A stretch of 64,000 bases of DNA from Ophioderma brevispina (lineage: Eukaryota > Echinodermata > Ophiuroidea > Amphilepidida > Ophiodermatidae), in the NCBI GenBank assembly GCA_023653785.1, contig JAMKCH010012512.1:1-64000 (forward strand). Reading direction: 5' to 3'. This document shows, one piece after another, positions 49,782 through 61,131 of the stretch (within the stretch, counting starts at the first letter, position 1; every line of letters starts with the position of its first letter). The position numbers and the translations under genes were made by a program. The notes below the pieces were generated by a model. That model was not told the origin of the DNA. It made no database searches and worked only from the letters and a program-made list of their open reading frames with translations.

Positions 49782-51004
49782 ATCGACCTTCGCCATGTTT
49801 GTTTTTCCCCCTGGAGCTGACATGTTGACCGCTGAGGTCTCCATGTTGAATGTGTACCCTATTCATGTAATGCCCTTCCCATCGTGTCTCTCGATTGCTC
49901 CGTGGTTTTTGTATTCAACTGCTGAAGATGATTTAGATTTCATTGAATTTGCAATAACCGTGTTGTAAACATAGCTAAACAGGTTGTAAACAGTGTAGTG
50001 CGTATGAATTCCCGTGGTTTGACACAAATAGTAAGTACGTTAATTGTGGGTAACGTTTTCTAGGGTACGAGTATCATTCATGTTCGTGGCTTAATTAACC
50101 CATGGTCCTTTCGCGTTTTGGACCTTTGTGGCTATTTCTATTTAAATATTTATTTCTTGGTGATAAAACAGAACAATAGGAAGGCCTATGTAAAACATTC
50201 AAGATTGATTTATACTAATATTTTAATATTTTTAAAAAAAAAACTTTCTAATGATCTCCAACGTGTTATTTTGAAGCAAATTCGTGACCTTTTTGTTCTC
50301 GCGTTTAATCGTGATCGCGTGGGCGAGTTTGACTTCTTTGATATTTCTCTTCTAAATTAGTTTTTTTTGGAAACAAAAAAAAATAAGAGGATAAGATACC
50401 TCATATATCATTTGAACAATACGTTTAAGCAATTTTTTTGATCATAATAGCAATCATGAAATTAACGTATTTTCGTAAGAAATAATGGTGACCTTCCGCC
50501 TGACTAACCCAATAAGGCTGACTGGACACTCGGCGCACTTATCTATTCACTCGCGTCCCTTGGGCTGTGCGGTCTAATGACCTGAACATATAGTGTCTGC
50601 AGCATAGTCCCACAATTTTTTTCGATAGGTGGTGCCCTAATTTGTAACCAAAGGTTGTCATATATCAAATTGAGCTATAGGTCCCAGGAGTCAGGAAATG
50701 CATGATGCAAAACTTTAAAACTTGTACAAATTACGTTATGGGGGGTCAAAGTTTTATACCCCCCTATTTCAGTATTAAAATTTTGAATAACATGCCCATG
50801 TTGATACATTTTATCACAAATCTGGGAGTTGGTCCCACTATTATATTGACCACAATCTTGACAACCAAAACCTTCTATAAATTTTGATAAATAGTCTTTC
50901 TTATCCCCCCGCCCCCCCCCCCCCCCCAATCTACCCCCACCCAATGCTGTTTGATATTGGGCTGTCAAAACACAGTGGTTGGCACTATGATCAGAAATTA
51001 TATG

Positions 51005-51090
51005 TCAGGAGCTTGTGAGTGTGGGTGTGTGTGTAATGGTGTGTGTGTGTGCGTGTGTGTGGTAATTTGTGTGTGTGTGGGGGGGGGGGT
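51005..51090 (+). repeat. (GT)n microsatellite with G run
   Basis: Interrupted GT repeats over about 75 bp, ending in a run of ten G. Confidence 0.95.
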
Positions 51091-51899
51091 TGTGGAGGGA
51101 ACATAAACCTGATATTTTAAACTATACCGCTGCACCTCGTGTCAAGCGAATTACGGTCCCCAGTCGATCTCACAGTTTAACTCTAATTTTTAATAATCTT
51201 TAGGGTATAAGGGCAGTGGTTAAACCAGCTCAGAACCCTTGCCATCCTGCCAGCCCCCCTCCATCCCATGAAGTGACCGTGCCTATGGATAAGGACCCAA
51301 TTAGCCCCCTCACATATGACTAGCACTTCTCTCTGCCTCCCCCCGCCCCCCCCCCCCCTCTTTTTTTGCAAATGGGGGTTGCGCCACTTGTAGGGTTAGA
51401 TAACTGGATTTTCTCCTAACCCCGGGCCGTTGATTCAAAGTGATTGATGTGTGAACCTGGACTTCCGAATGCACCCTAAACAAGTATTACCACCGACTAA
51501 AAAACATACCCTAAACAAGCAATTTTGTTGTTTTTTGCTACCATAACCAAGTTCCTTTTTGTCAGTTGTTGCTACCTTAAACAATTAATCAATCATTGTG
51601 TGATAATATACCCTTCTTAACTGGCTTTGCTCATGTTCTTATACTTCCAATTACAATATTTTTATGATTGTGATCTACGTACATCACAATTTCAGGGTAC
51701 GAAAAAACATACCCTTTTTTTCATATTTTGTGCTGTTTTTGACACCCTAATTCCATGTACTCGTGTACATCGCTTGTTGGAAAAAATACCCTTTTTACGC
51801 GTTTTCTGTTCACGCATCATAATCGACCTTGAAGTACAAGTGCCCCCGGTCCTAACCCTAAATACAGGAGGCGACGAGGTGACTCTATGGTATAACCTG

Positions 51900-53010
51900 T
51901 CCGCACCAAATTTAATATGGCCCTGAGGCGCAATCTTCTTCTGAATTATTTTAGCCACAATTTCCCTTATTCTCAATTCCTCTAACCCTCTTTCAGGACT
52001 ATATTCCACAATACATATCTGAGGTTCTGTGGCATGTGTAAAAAAAAAAACAATCCGCTTAGACTTAGCCAGAACTGATTAGTTCAGTAAATTTATAGCC
52101 ATCAATAAATTAATCGCCTACGGTGAGATCTTCTTATTTTATAAAAGATTAGTTAAGTAAATTATAGGCCTTCCGGTGCAATCTTCTTATCTTCTAAAGA
52201 ATATTTAACCCCACAATGTTCCCCTCATTTCTTCAAGCCCTTTCAGGCCTTTCTTATTTTGTTTTGTTCATTTATAGGACTGCTGCGCAACCAGAATGGA
52301 AATATGACTAGTTAAGAAAAATTGTGTGACCTACGGCGCAAATCCCTCTTGGCTAATAAATTTATTAATTCAGTCAATTTATCATCGACATGCAGCGCAA
52401 CACTCTTATCTAAGAAATGAGTGGTTCAATAAATTTAATGACCTAGGACTGATAAATTTGTTATCGTCCATCAATCAATCTATAAGCCCCTCGGCGTATC
52501 TTTCTATTGATAAAATTATTATTTCTGTAAATTTATAGGCCTGCGGAGTAACCTTCTTAAAGAAATGAAGAATTCTGTAAATAGAGGCCTGCAGCTCAAT
52601 CCTATACCTAAGAAATCATTCATTAAATTTAATAGACCTGCGGCACACACCCTTTAGCTAATCAAATTATTATTTCAGTAATTTATAGACTGCGGCGCAA
52701 CCCTCTTTGCTAAGAATGATGGTTCAGTAATACATGCTGCAGTGCAATCATCTTACCGAAGAAATTATTAGTTCAGGTCTGCAGCAGATTTCTTTTTTTA
52801 GCTAAGACATAATTAGTTCCAGTGAAGCTATAGACCCGTGGCACATTCATCTTAGCTAAGAAATGGTTATTTATAAATAGGCCATGAGGCGCATTTTTCT
52901 TAGATGAAAAACGTAAAGTATAGCCTGCGGCTAACCTCCTTTTATATCTGACATTATTCGTTAAGTAAATTTTATACATCTACAGCGCAAATCCTCTTTG
53001 GTTTCTATGT
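51900..53010 (+). repeat. Satellite of about 50-bp units, about 17 copies
   Basis: The core CCTGCGGCGCAA followed by CCTTCTT, then TTAGCTAAGAAATTATTAG and TTCAGTAAATTTATAGG, recurs roughly every 50 bases (near 51,925, 52,173, 52,330, 52,388, 52,540, 52,588, 52,638, 52,690, 52,733, 52,776, 52,832, 52,883, 52,925 and 52,980). Copies are diverged and indel-rich. No coding potential. Confidence 0.85.
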
Positions 53011-53029
53011 TTATGTTTGAGTTAAACTT

Positions 53030-54420
53030 TGACCCTCGTCTTACCAAGCTTTCCACATTATTTGGGGGGGGGGGGGTACCACCCCCACTGGAGTTCGTAT
53101 AAAGCATCGATGCTTAATAACAGTGCAAGGTATAGCTTCTTTCCATTCCTACAAAAGCAAGTACCCAACATACCCAGTAATGGCGTAACATGAATTCCCT
53201 AAGTCCACCATCATCAAAATTGCATTTTCCACGAAATAGGCGAAATCCCCATTTTGCGCTTAAAAGTAGAAATCTCGGATTTTTATTGCGGTTTTCAGCT
53301 AAACAATGGCATTGCTTAGTTTCTATTAAAAAACATAGAGTTTTAGGTCCATACTGTGCATAATAATTTAAAAATGTCCATTACATATCTTTGATGCAAC
53401 CATTGCAACCACCCCCTCTTACCCTTCGACTTTGAATGGCATACCTAACTCCGATAAATGACCGAAAAGATACCCAGAAGCTTTTTAACAAAAACTTTTG
53501 GGCATTGTAACGCGCCAGAGGATTTAGTCATCTTAATTTTATAATACGTTTTGATTATCCAAAACGGCTGAAAATAACCACACATCCCCGTACCACCCTG
53601 GCCTTTTCCACTCAGACCCCCCCCGGGCTGAATATCTACCTTTTCTAACTTTTAGCCTATTGCTTCCCATATGCTTTACATTACAGACTATTTTTTTAAA
53701 CCCCCCTGGCTTAATGCGGGGGGGTGGGGCGGTACATGGCCAAACTTCATGATTTCACTTTGGTATCAATGAATATTTTTTAAACCCTCGTCGTACCAAG
53801 GGGAGGGGGGTGGTTACACACCCCCCCCTATGACCTTCGCTCCTGTGCGCTAAAAATGCTAAAAACTTTCGTAAAAAATCTCTAGGTATAATCGTTCTTT
53901 CATCCTTTACGGTCAATTTAGCAAAAAAAATGTGAAGGTAGCACCTTCAAACCGGGTTGGGTATGCCGCAAAGTCGAAGGGTAGGGGGGTGGTTGCCACC
54001 CAAGGATATTTTATGGTGCATTTTTCTAAACTCTTATGTTTATGCAAAACTAGCCAAATGTCATCTTTAGAGCTGAAGAAAACCGCATGAAAATCCGATT
54101 ATTCCTGTCGATTTTAGCGCAACATTGGATTTTCGCCTATTTAGGTCGAAAATGCCCATTTTTCCGACTCGCGGATTGATGACGTCAGTGCGGCCATACT
54201 AGGTATGTTGGTACTTATTTTGGTATCATGAAAGAGAGGACCATAGCTATCCATTGGACCAAAATCATAGCTATCGGGTGCTTTATAACACATTCTCGAG
54301 GGGGGGGTGGTACCAACCCCCCACCCCTTGGTAACCCTGTTACAAAAAAAAGGCTTTGGTAGACAGGGTTTAAGTCTTCTATTCGTGTGCCAAACAAGTA
54401 CCAAGTGATTCCCCCCTAGG
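53030..54420. repeat. Poly(G/C)-bounded dispersed repeat family, locus 2
   Basis: Collinear with the right half of 40,960-42,920. Shared modules in order are ACCCTCGTCGTACCAAGGGG, GGTGGTTACA beside a C run, GTGCGCTAAAAATGCTAAAA, ATGTGAAGGTAGCACC, ACCGGGTTGG, CGCATGAAAATCC, GCCATACTAGGTATGTTGG, a G run with GGTGGTACCAACC, and GGTAACCCTGTTACAAAAA. Locus 2 is more compact. No coding capacity. Confidence 0.72.
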
Positions 54421-55260
54421 TTTACTTTAAGTCATATATTGACGTAACACTTCGCATAAGTATATTACTTGGTTAGTTCATGCCAGTTTAAGTCTCATGA
54501 CCATTGCTTTTTTTAGGCAAGCTCTTTCCCCGTCAAAGATCCTCTGTGGTGGCACATTCCCCCCCCCCCCCACCCCCCGGTCTGTTACGCTTACTGCACG
54601 TAAGTTCAATATATGAGAGGAACTTATTTCTAATCTAACATTGAATATGATTTTACTTAATCCTAATCTATCAAAACTTTACACAACTGAAGTATAGAAC
54701 AGTTTCACTCCAATACCCCCCCCCCATGGGGTGGGATGTGTTGGATGCTAACCCCCCCCCCCCCCGTGATCTACCTTACTTTTAGAATTATTTATATAGC
54801 TAATAAATGGTGCTAACTACATAATCATGATGGTACATATCCAAACAATGCTTATAATGTAAAGCATTTGAAGTTGTACTATATAGTAGATCTACCATGT
54901 CAATATCATTATTTGGGGGGTTGATTTTTTGGGGGGATTGTTTTTATGTTTTTTCTTTTTTGTACACTTTTTATATTTTTGCATCATGCAGTTTTCGGAT
55001 TCCTGAGATTTCAGGCTTCAATTTGATTATGATTCCTTTGTTCAAATTAGTTCACCGGTTACTCGAAAAATAGAGGGTTTTCGGGCTCTTGCGGCAGCAC
55101 TATAAACAGTTTAGGCCTAAAGTAAATATACTTAGTGATACTTGCCTATATATAGCTCGAAGACAGCTGTCTGTTTACAACCTGCAGTGGGCCTGCAATT
55201 AAAGGGGATGCCCGATTTAAGTATTATAACGATTTGATTTTGATATAATTGACCCCCGTG
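54421..55260. other. Unassigned DNA with poly(C) runs
   Basis: C runs of 9-13 lie near 54,560, 54,718 and 54,752, and a T/G-rich tract lies at 54,915-54,975. Nothing else is supported. Confidence 0.45.
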
Positions 55261-55269
55261 GGGGGAGGG

Positions 55270-55650
55270 GTCCTCAACCAATGACCATACGGGGATGTTG
55301 CCACAGACAATCGGATCCCATTTTCACCTTCTGAGATACACTGATCCCTTTTTCATGCCAAGTTTTGGCTATAGCAATGGGTCGGGTTTTTTTTTTTCAA
55401 AATTTTTCTCATGCTGATTTTTATAAGAGTAATTTGTAATTGCTCTCATGGGGTTCTCCACACAAGTGACCATACGGGGTCGTGCCACAGACATCGGTCC
55501 CATTTTCAGCTTCTGGTAAACTCAATTTTTTCATGTCAATTCATTTGGTATCGCATGGTTGTTCTTTTTTCAAAGGTTTCTTTCTTCTCAAATTTTGTTG
55601 GAAATGTAGTCACATTTTCTCAATCCGAAGGCCAGCATTTTTTTTGTTTT
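55270..55650 (+). repeat. Tandem duplication, about 190-bp unit
   Basis: TGACCATACGGGG, GCCACAGACA and CCCATTTTCA followed by CTTCTG occur near 55,281 and again near 55,469, each followed by a T-rich stretch with TTTTTTCAAA and TTTCTC words. Two copies only. Confidence 0.8.
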
Positions 55651-55739
55651 TATTTTTAAAATTTGTTGGGAAATTAGTCAAATTTCTTTAAATCCTGAGC
55701 AAAATTTGTTACAATGCCACATTTGGGAAAAAGGGCAAT

Positions 55740-55900
55740 TTGGGTTAAATTTGGCGCCCTAAATATCCATCGCTGATATAGGTTTTGGGTCCCTTGTTTT
55801 TGGAAAAAAATGTATATCTAATGGGTTCCTACTTTCAGACTCCCGGAGGCACGTCCCTACCCAAACCAAAACGCCGGGGAAATGCCTTTACCCACCCAAT
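55740..55900 (-). repeat. Diverged inverted fragment of the Helitron-like family
   Basis: GGTCCCTT, TTGGAAAAAA, GGGTTCCTACTTTCAGACTC and CGGAGGCACGTCCCTACCCA followed by AACCAAAA match copy III near 62,255-62,360 in the same orientation (there with CGGAGGTACGTACGCGTCCG). It lacks about ten bases with CGCGTC. It shows the family has moved more than once in this region. Confidence 0.65.
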
Positions 55901-56439
55901 CCGTAAAATTTCTCGCCGATAATTTCATCCGTTTTTGATTTGAGAGTATGTAGAGCCAGAAACATTCCCGTAGGTTTAGGGCCCAAATACCCCCGCTCTT
56001 TCACACCAAAAAACAATTATTAAAACAAAACAAAACAAAAACACGAAGGGCTCTGAATCAGCGCTAATATTTGTACAATATGTAGGCCTGCATATCCATA
56101 TGCAAAATCCCAAATAACGTGAAGCGTAGATGGTTGCGGACAGTCATTAGTTATCAGAATGTAATAACCAACCCGGATCATTACAACAACCAAACCTAAC
56201 GAGAATCTTTTTTTTACTTAAATTCTTGCACTTCTCATCAAAGTTTGACATCATTACAATATCTATTGTAGGGTCTAATGTGCAAAATCAAGGTTTTATC
56301 TATTGTTAGGCGATAATTCCTCCAAGTTGCATTTCAAAATTTTATGCTCAGTTTTCCAAGTCCACAGGCGTGGTATAAAGTGTGTGAAGGCCATACTCAC
56401 TGATTTTTGCAGAGGATTTTTGATAATAATCCCCATTTT

Positions 56440-56650
56440 CGCTCGGTTTGTACCAAAGAACCCCCCTTTTAAAAAAAATCACCCAAATACCGCAATATTT
56501 TGTGAAATTTTACCAAACTGTCATACCCAAAGGCCTCTATTTAGTTGGTAGAAAATTTGAAAATTTCAACCCAAAAACCTTCATTTTTTTTGTAGAAATT
56601 TCGCAAAAATCTTACCCAAAGCCCCCTTTTTTCGAAATTTTTGCATTTTT
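56440..56650 (+). repeat. CCCAAA/ATTTTGAAATTTT array, second locus
   Basis: Periodic CACCCAAATACCGCAATATT, TACCCAAAGGCC and TACCCAAAGCCCCC words separated by TTTTGTGAAATTTT-like stretches, related to 48,000-48,330. Confidence 0.65.
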
Positions 56651-57582
56651 CCATTCACACACATTACTGTGTTACGCAAATTCAATTTCTTTGTGTCCAT
56701 ATGTGACTAAAGTCGTGATAAAATACAACACCAGTGATGCCACAAACAAAGTAATAGGAGTCATGCGTATTAATTGATTGTGAATATTGTGATGACCAAA
56801 GTCTGACATTAATTTTTTAAAATCCGCGGGGGGGGGGGGGTACTCCCAACATGTTCCATGATAGAGTGTAACGTAATCCTTCGTCATTATTGTCATGTAT
56901 CTTGGTATTGAGGCTGAGCTTCATTTGGTCATTTTTACTCAAAAATATCCACAAAATAAAGAACAGACCAAAGAAAAAAACACTAGCCGATAAAAAAAAT
57001 CATCTTATGTTGTAGTTTTAAGCATTTTAGTTCAGGTTCTTGCAACATACTGCAAATGTTTACTCTATTGTTTTTATAAGGGTGACATGCAACGTGATGC
57101 CGGTGTAAAAATGCGCAATTAGTCATATGTTAGTTACTATTACCCATTCTTTAAATATTACAAGTGCAATTTTTCCACAGCAAAATCTGTAAAAAAATGA
57201 AAGAAAATTTATAGGATTGTACTTCTTTCGCATCGGCGCCTCGACTCCGGATGGGACGGACACTCTACCATGAGTATCGGTACCGCCTATCCTCTCCAAT
57301 ATCAGCTATGTATTGTGTAAAAAGGGGAGGTTTCATTTGGCCATAATTTACTCAGAAAATCATAGAATCAAATAATAAAGATAAAAACAACAGCAGTGGT
57401 ACAAAACAAATCGCCTCAATTGGTAATTTAGAGGCATTAGGCCATTGTATTGATTTTTGCAACATGATGGAGTTGTTTAACAATGATGATTAAACACCGA
57501 TTTCGAGCTTCTAAATCTTTCCTTTGGGGGGGATTCTCCAAGTTTTAATATTTTTATTAGTTTATTATTTTTTATTATTATT

Positions 57583-57873
57583 TTGGTATGGGCACGTGCT
57601 GAGGAAGTGAGGAGCATGTTTTAAACAGGGCTTTTTTGAGTTGAGGTGGGTGGTTTGAGGAAGAGGGGCCGAACCAATAGAGGACATGGAGGAAGCAAGT
57701 GGAGGAGGAGAGTAGGGGGTTGGGTTGAGGATGGGGGAAGCATTGAATCGGTCGGGCGAATGTGGAAGGAGGGAGTAAGGGCGATTGCTCTCGAATGTGA
57801 GGTGAATCCGGGCCACCCCCATTAGCGGGACAAACCCGGATTTAAACTTTGGTTTTACTACTACTACTACTAC
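57583..57873 (-). mobile_element. 290-bp insertion present only in the left arm
   Basis: The flanks ATTATTATT and TTTCAATCATTGG are contiguous at the mirror site in the right arm (about 62,393-62,415). The insert is purine-rich on plus (GGAGGAAGCAAGTGGAGGAG) and ends in (ACT)6 at 57,857-57,873. On minus it would read (AGT)6 first and carries a 104-codon frame with no recognised family. A microsatellite at one edge and entry into an (ATT)n tract suggest a short retroposon. Identity unknown. Confidence 0.68.
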
Positions 57874-59020
57874 TTTCAATCATTGGTTTCATTATAAAAA
57901 TATTGATATTGCCGTGGCTCAATGTTGGTTTGGGTAGGGACGGACGCGTACGTACCTCCGAGAATCTGGAAAGTAGGGCCCATATCTAGGGCCTATAGTG
58001 ATTTAGTGCCGAAAAAGGGACCCGTAGCTTATAACCAACCATGCAAGATTAACGTATGAAAATTTTGGCCATGTTTTCTTCAAATTTTACCTTTTTTTTT
58101 CGCAATTTGGAAAATGTTTGGCTTCCCAGGTTGAGGAGATGACTTAATTTTCAAGAATTGTTTAAGATTTGGAAAAGATTACCATACCAAATTGGCATGA
58201 AACCCAGGGGCATACCAAAGACTAAAATATGAGACCAGACCATATTTGCGGCGTAATAATTAACTGTAATAGATATACTAGATTCGTTCTAATTGTAAAA
58301 TATATTCTTTGTCAAGGAAAGCAGTCCGTTCTCATTTCTCTTCCTCCTCCCCATATACTGATACGCTCAAAAGTTTGACTGGTTGGATCTCCAAGTTAGA
58401 CCTATATACACATTGGCACACCTATTATTGCACACATATATGGGAGAGAAATGAAATTGGGCATGGCTTTCCCCTCGAAACTCAGACGCGTACGCAAGGG
58501 GCGGTGGATGCCGGTTGCAACCCACCAGGGCCGAAAAGGGTCCACTTATTGCGTATTTATGGAGGAAGAGTCCAAAATTTAGAGAATTTTGACAATAACA
58601 CCCATTTTTAGGGTGTAAGGTTAAAAAAGGACCGGTGTGGGTTGATTCCACTTATAACCAAAAAAGGCTCACTTGTTCGAGGTCCCGCTCCCCCCCCCCC
58701 CCCCCCCTCAAAAAAAGTAATTCCTGCTACGGCCCTGCTCGATAAAGATAGGCCTATATTTAAAAAAAAAAAAAACATAGACCTAGAATTATTATCTCAT
58801 TACAGTTCATTCATTTTGAATCATTGTAGCCTATTTGCCCATAAATAATTGGCCGCCTTCACCCCTTACAAGGGCGGCGCCCAGAGCACATAGGTAGTTA
58901 CATCTGTAGGCAGAGCCGCCGAAGGGGCAAAAGCGTCGGTCAGGGAAAATTCGAGCCCCGATCAATGAAAAATTTGTCTCGATTGGAGGTTAGCGTCCAA
59001 AACGGCTGATTGTGCCTCAA

Positions 59021-59180
59021 AATTCGGTAGACGTTTCATATAGAAGTCCCCAGGTGCAAATGAGGTATTGCCATTTATTACGTCAAGCGGCTACTGCACA
59101 GCGTCATACAGCGCATGACAGATCAATTGTAATATCTCAATTGCATCCATTGACTTCTATATGAAACTCTACCAAAATTT
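59021..59180. mobile_element. 160-bp MITE, left-arm copy
   Basis: Inverted ends AATTCGGTAGACGTTTCATA (left) and inverse of TATGAAACTCTACCAAAATT (right), with further pairing through TATAGAAGTC and TTGCA words. The interior holds GCACAGCGTCATACAGCGC. The mirror copy lies at 61,132-61,285. Copy I has an uninterrupted site near 49,428. No coding capacity. Confidence 0.78.
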
Positions 59181-59904
59181 CCCAATTTTGCAGCAATTTC
59201 TTTCCAAGGGGTACTCTGCACCCCCCCCCCCCCCATTTCCCCATGATTGATTAAATTTCCTCCTGGCTCATTATAGCTAATGTTGGGGGAAATCTTGAAA
59301 AGCTCCTGACTTACAACATTTAAAGGAGAACCCCCGTACAACGAATACTATAAACAAAAATACACTATAAATAATTATTGACCACCTATATCGAGTGGTT
59401 TCATAAACAACGATGTATAACCCTAACAATGAATTAAAACATCTAGTCGGACCATGTGCTATTTAAAAAATCGGCTATTGTATAACGTGTTATGCGATAA
59501 CGACGGCACGTTTTCGGTATACCCCATTAGGAAATACACATTATGAAAGCATTCTGTGTGAATATTGTCTGACGCTATGTGTCAGCCGTATCGCATAACA
59601 CAAATTCATATCCCATATACAGTACAGTAGCGCGAATTTCAATATCGCGTGGTCAGACAAATGCTTTTAATTTCGTTTTATGTTTCGTATAATTCCGTTT
59701 TTCCTATGAAACCCTCCATTGTGTTCAATAATTGTTTTATAGTGTATATTATATAAGTTATTCTTGATAAAGGTTCCGCCTTGATGCAGCTGAGCCTAGT
59801 GAAGTGTGAATTTAAAGTGACAGGAAAGCAAATAGGCCTAAGGAGATGACTTGGAGAAAAAATTGGAATGTCGCTGAAGTTTTGCATCATGTGATAGTGA
59901 ACCC

Positions 59905-59935
59905 TCTCACATCAGCTCGCGTGTTGCCCGCGCTT
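59905..59935 (+). repeat. Half of a Helitron-like terminal hairpin
   Basis: CATCAGCTCGCGTGTTGCCC and GCGCTT match the left half of the terminal hairpin of copies I and II, but the right half and CTAG are missing. Sequence jumps to CAATTGCAGTAATCTTCACC, the start of the segment that recurs at 45,610. The mirror lies at about 60,397-60,425. Confidence 0.7.
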
Positions 59936-60154
59936 CAATTGCAGTAATCTTCACCTGGCTTCATAGCGCATGTTAGATGGGGGGGGGGGGGGGGCTATTA
60001 AATCTTGAACAGCTCTAGCTCTTGATTAACACATTTGAGTGAATATAAAGACAAATAAAGAAGAAGGCTTGGAGAAAATACTGTAATGTCTCTGAAATAA
60101 TGCGTTAATGGAAGAGTGAACAACCCGTTTAGTGACCGCTCCCATTCTAATCAG

Positions 60155-60190
60155 CTAGCGGTTGCCTGCGCAAGCGCGGGCACCCGCTAG
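60155..60190. repeat. Shared terminal hairpin at the palindrome axis
   Basis: CTAGCGGTTGCCTGCGC and AAGCGCGGGCACCCGCTAG face each other. Both strands read hairpin plus CTAG, so this one hairpin is the 3' terminus of copy II (plus) and copy III (minus) at once. Confidence 0.88.
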
Positions 60191-61131
60191 CTGATTTGAA
60201 TGTGAGCGGTCACTAACGGGTTGATCACTCTTCCATTAAACGCAATCTCGAGACTTACAGTAACTTTTCTCCAGCCTTCTTCTCTATTTGTCTTTATATG
60301 CCTCAATGTTGTTATCGAGCTTTCAAGATATTTTTTATAGCCCCCCCCCCCCCCATCTAACCTGACTATGAAGCCAGGTGAAGATATGCAAGTGAAGCGC
60401 GGGCACCGCTAGCTGATTTGAGAGGGTTCACTATTCACATGATGCAAACATTCGCGCATTACATTTTTTCTCCAAGCCCCTTTAGGCCTATTTGCTTTTC
60501 GCTGTCACTAATTCACACTTCACTATGCCTCAAGCTGCCTTAAAGGATAACCTTTATCAATCTAACTACCCAATATCGCTATATAAACAATTATTGACAC
60601 ATCTGGAGTGGTTTCATGGGAAAACGGAATTTCTAACGGCAGAAAAACGATAAAAGCTTTTGTCCCCTGAACCACGCGCTATTTGAAATTCGCGCTACTG
60701 TACTGTATATGGGATATACATTTGTGTTATGCGATACGCCGCACAGTAGCGTCAGACATCTTCACCATTATGCTTTCATCAATGTGTATTTCTATGGCAT
60801 TATACAAACTTCCGGTCCGTATCGCATACACGTTATACACAGCGCGATTTTTAAATGTCACTGTCAACTAGATGGTTTTAATTCATTGTTTTTGTTTTTT
60901 AAAAATTCAAAAATTGGGATTTACACCTATGTATGTGGTCAATAATTATTTTATAGTTGTATTTTTGTTTTATATTTTCGTTGTACGGGTTCTTCCTTTA
61001 ATGTTGTTAGTCAGGAGCTATCAGATTTCCCCAACATTAGCTATACTGAGCCAGGAGGAAATTTAATCAATCATGGGGCAAATGCGGGGGGGGGGGTGCA
61101 GAGTACCCTTGAAGAAATTGCTGCAAATTGG

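Larger units (their letters stand above)
50511..56669. mobile_element. 6.2-kb composite insert in copy II
   Basis: Copies I and III run from the GACCTTCCGCCT/CGACCTC point to the following segment with at most a few hundred bases between, whereas copy II has about 6.2 kb. The insert contains a GT microsatellite, poly(C) runs, a 50-bp satellite, a second locus of the poly(G/C)-bounded repeat, a duplicated 190-bp unit and, near 55,740-55,900, an inverted diverged fragment of the Helitron-like family. No gene is recognised. Clean insert boundaries and target duplication could not be fixed. Confidence 0.6.
49768..60190 (+). mobile_element. Helitron-like element, copy II, split by a 6.2-kb insert
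   Basis: 5' part 49,768-50,510 matches copy I 46,297-47,035; 3' part 56,670-60,190 matches copy I from about 47,035 to its end, and matches the inverted copy III. Between them is foreign sequence. The 3' end carries a half hairpin at 59,918-59,933 and then a complete terminal hairpin with CTAG at 60,187-60,190. It also holds a MITE (59,021-59,180) and a 290-bp insertion (57,583-57,873). No intact transposase is visible. Confidence 0.68.

Noticed and set aside
52080..53010. CRISPR-like array
   Set aside because: Units are diverged, directly adjacent and without unique spacers, in animal DNA; it is a satellite.
57565..57879. 104-codon proline/serine-rich ORF on minus as a gene
   Set aside because: It coincides with the 290-bp insertion and its (ACT)n edge; composition follows the purine bias and no family is recognised.
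60155..60190. Palindrome as an inverted-repeat satellite or replication origin
   Set aside because: Arms continue for kilobases and match a transposon copy; the hairpin is the transposon terminus.
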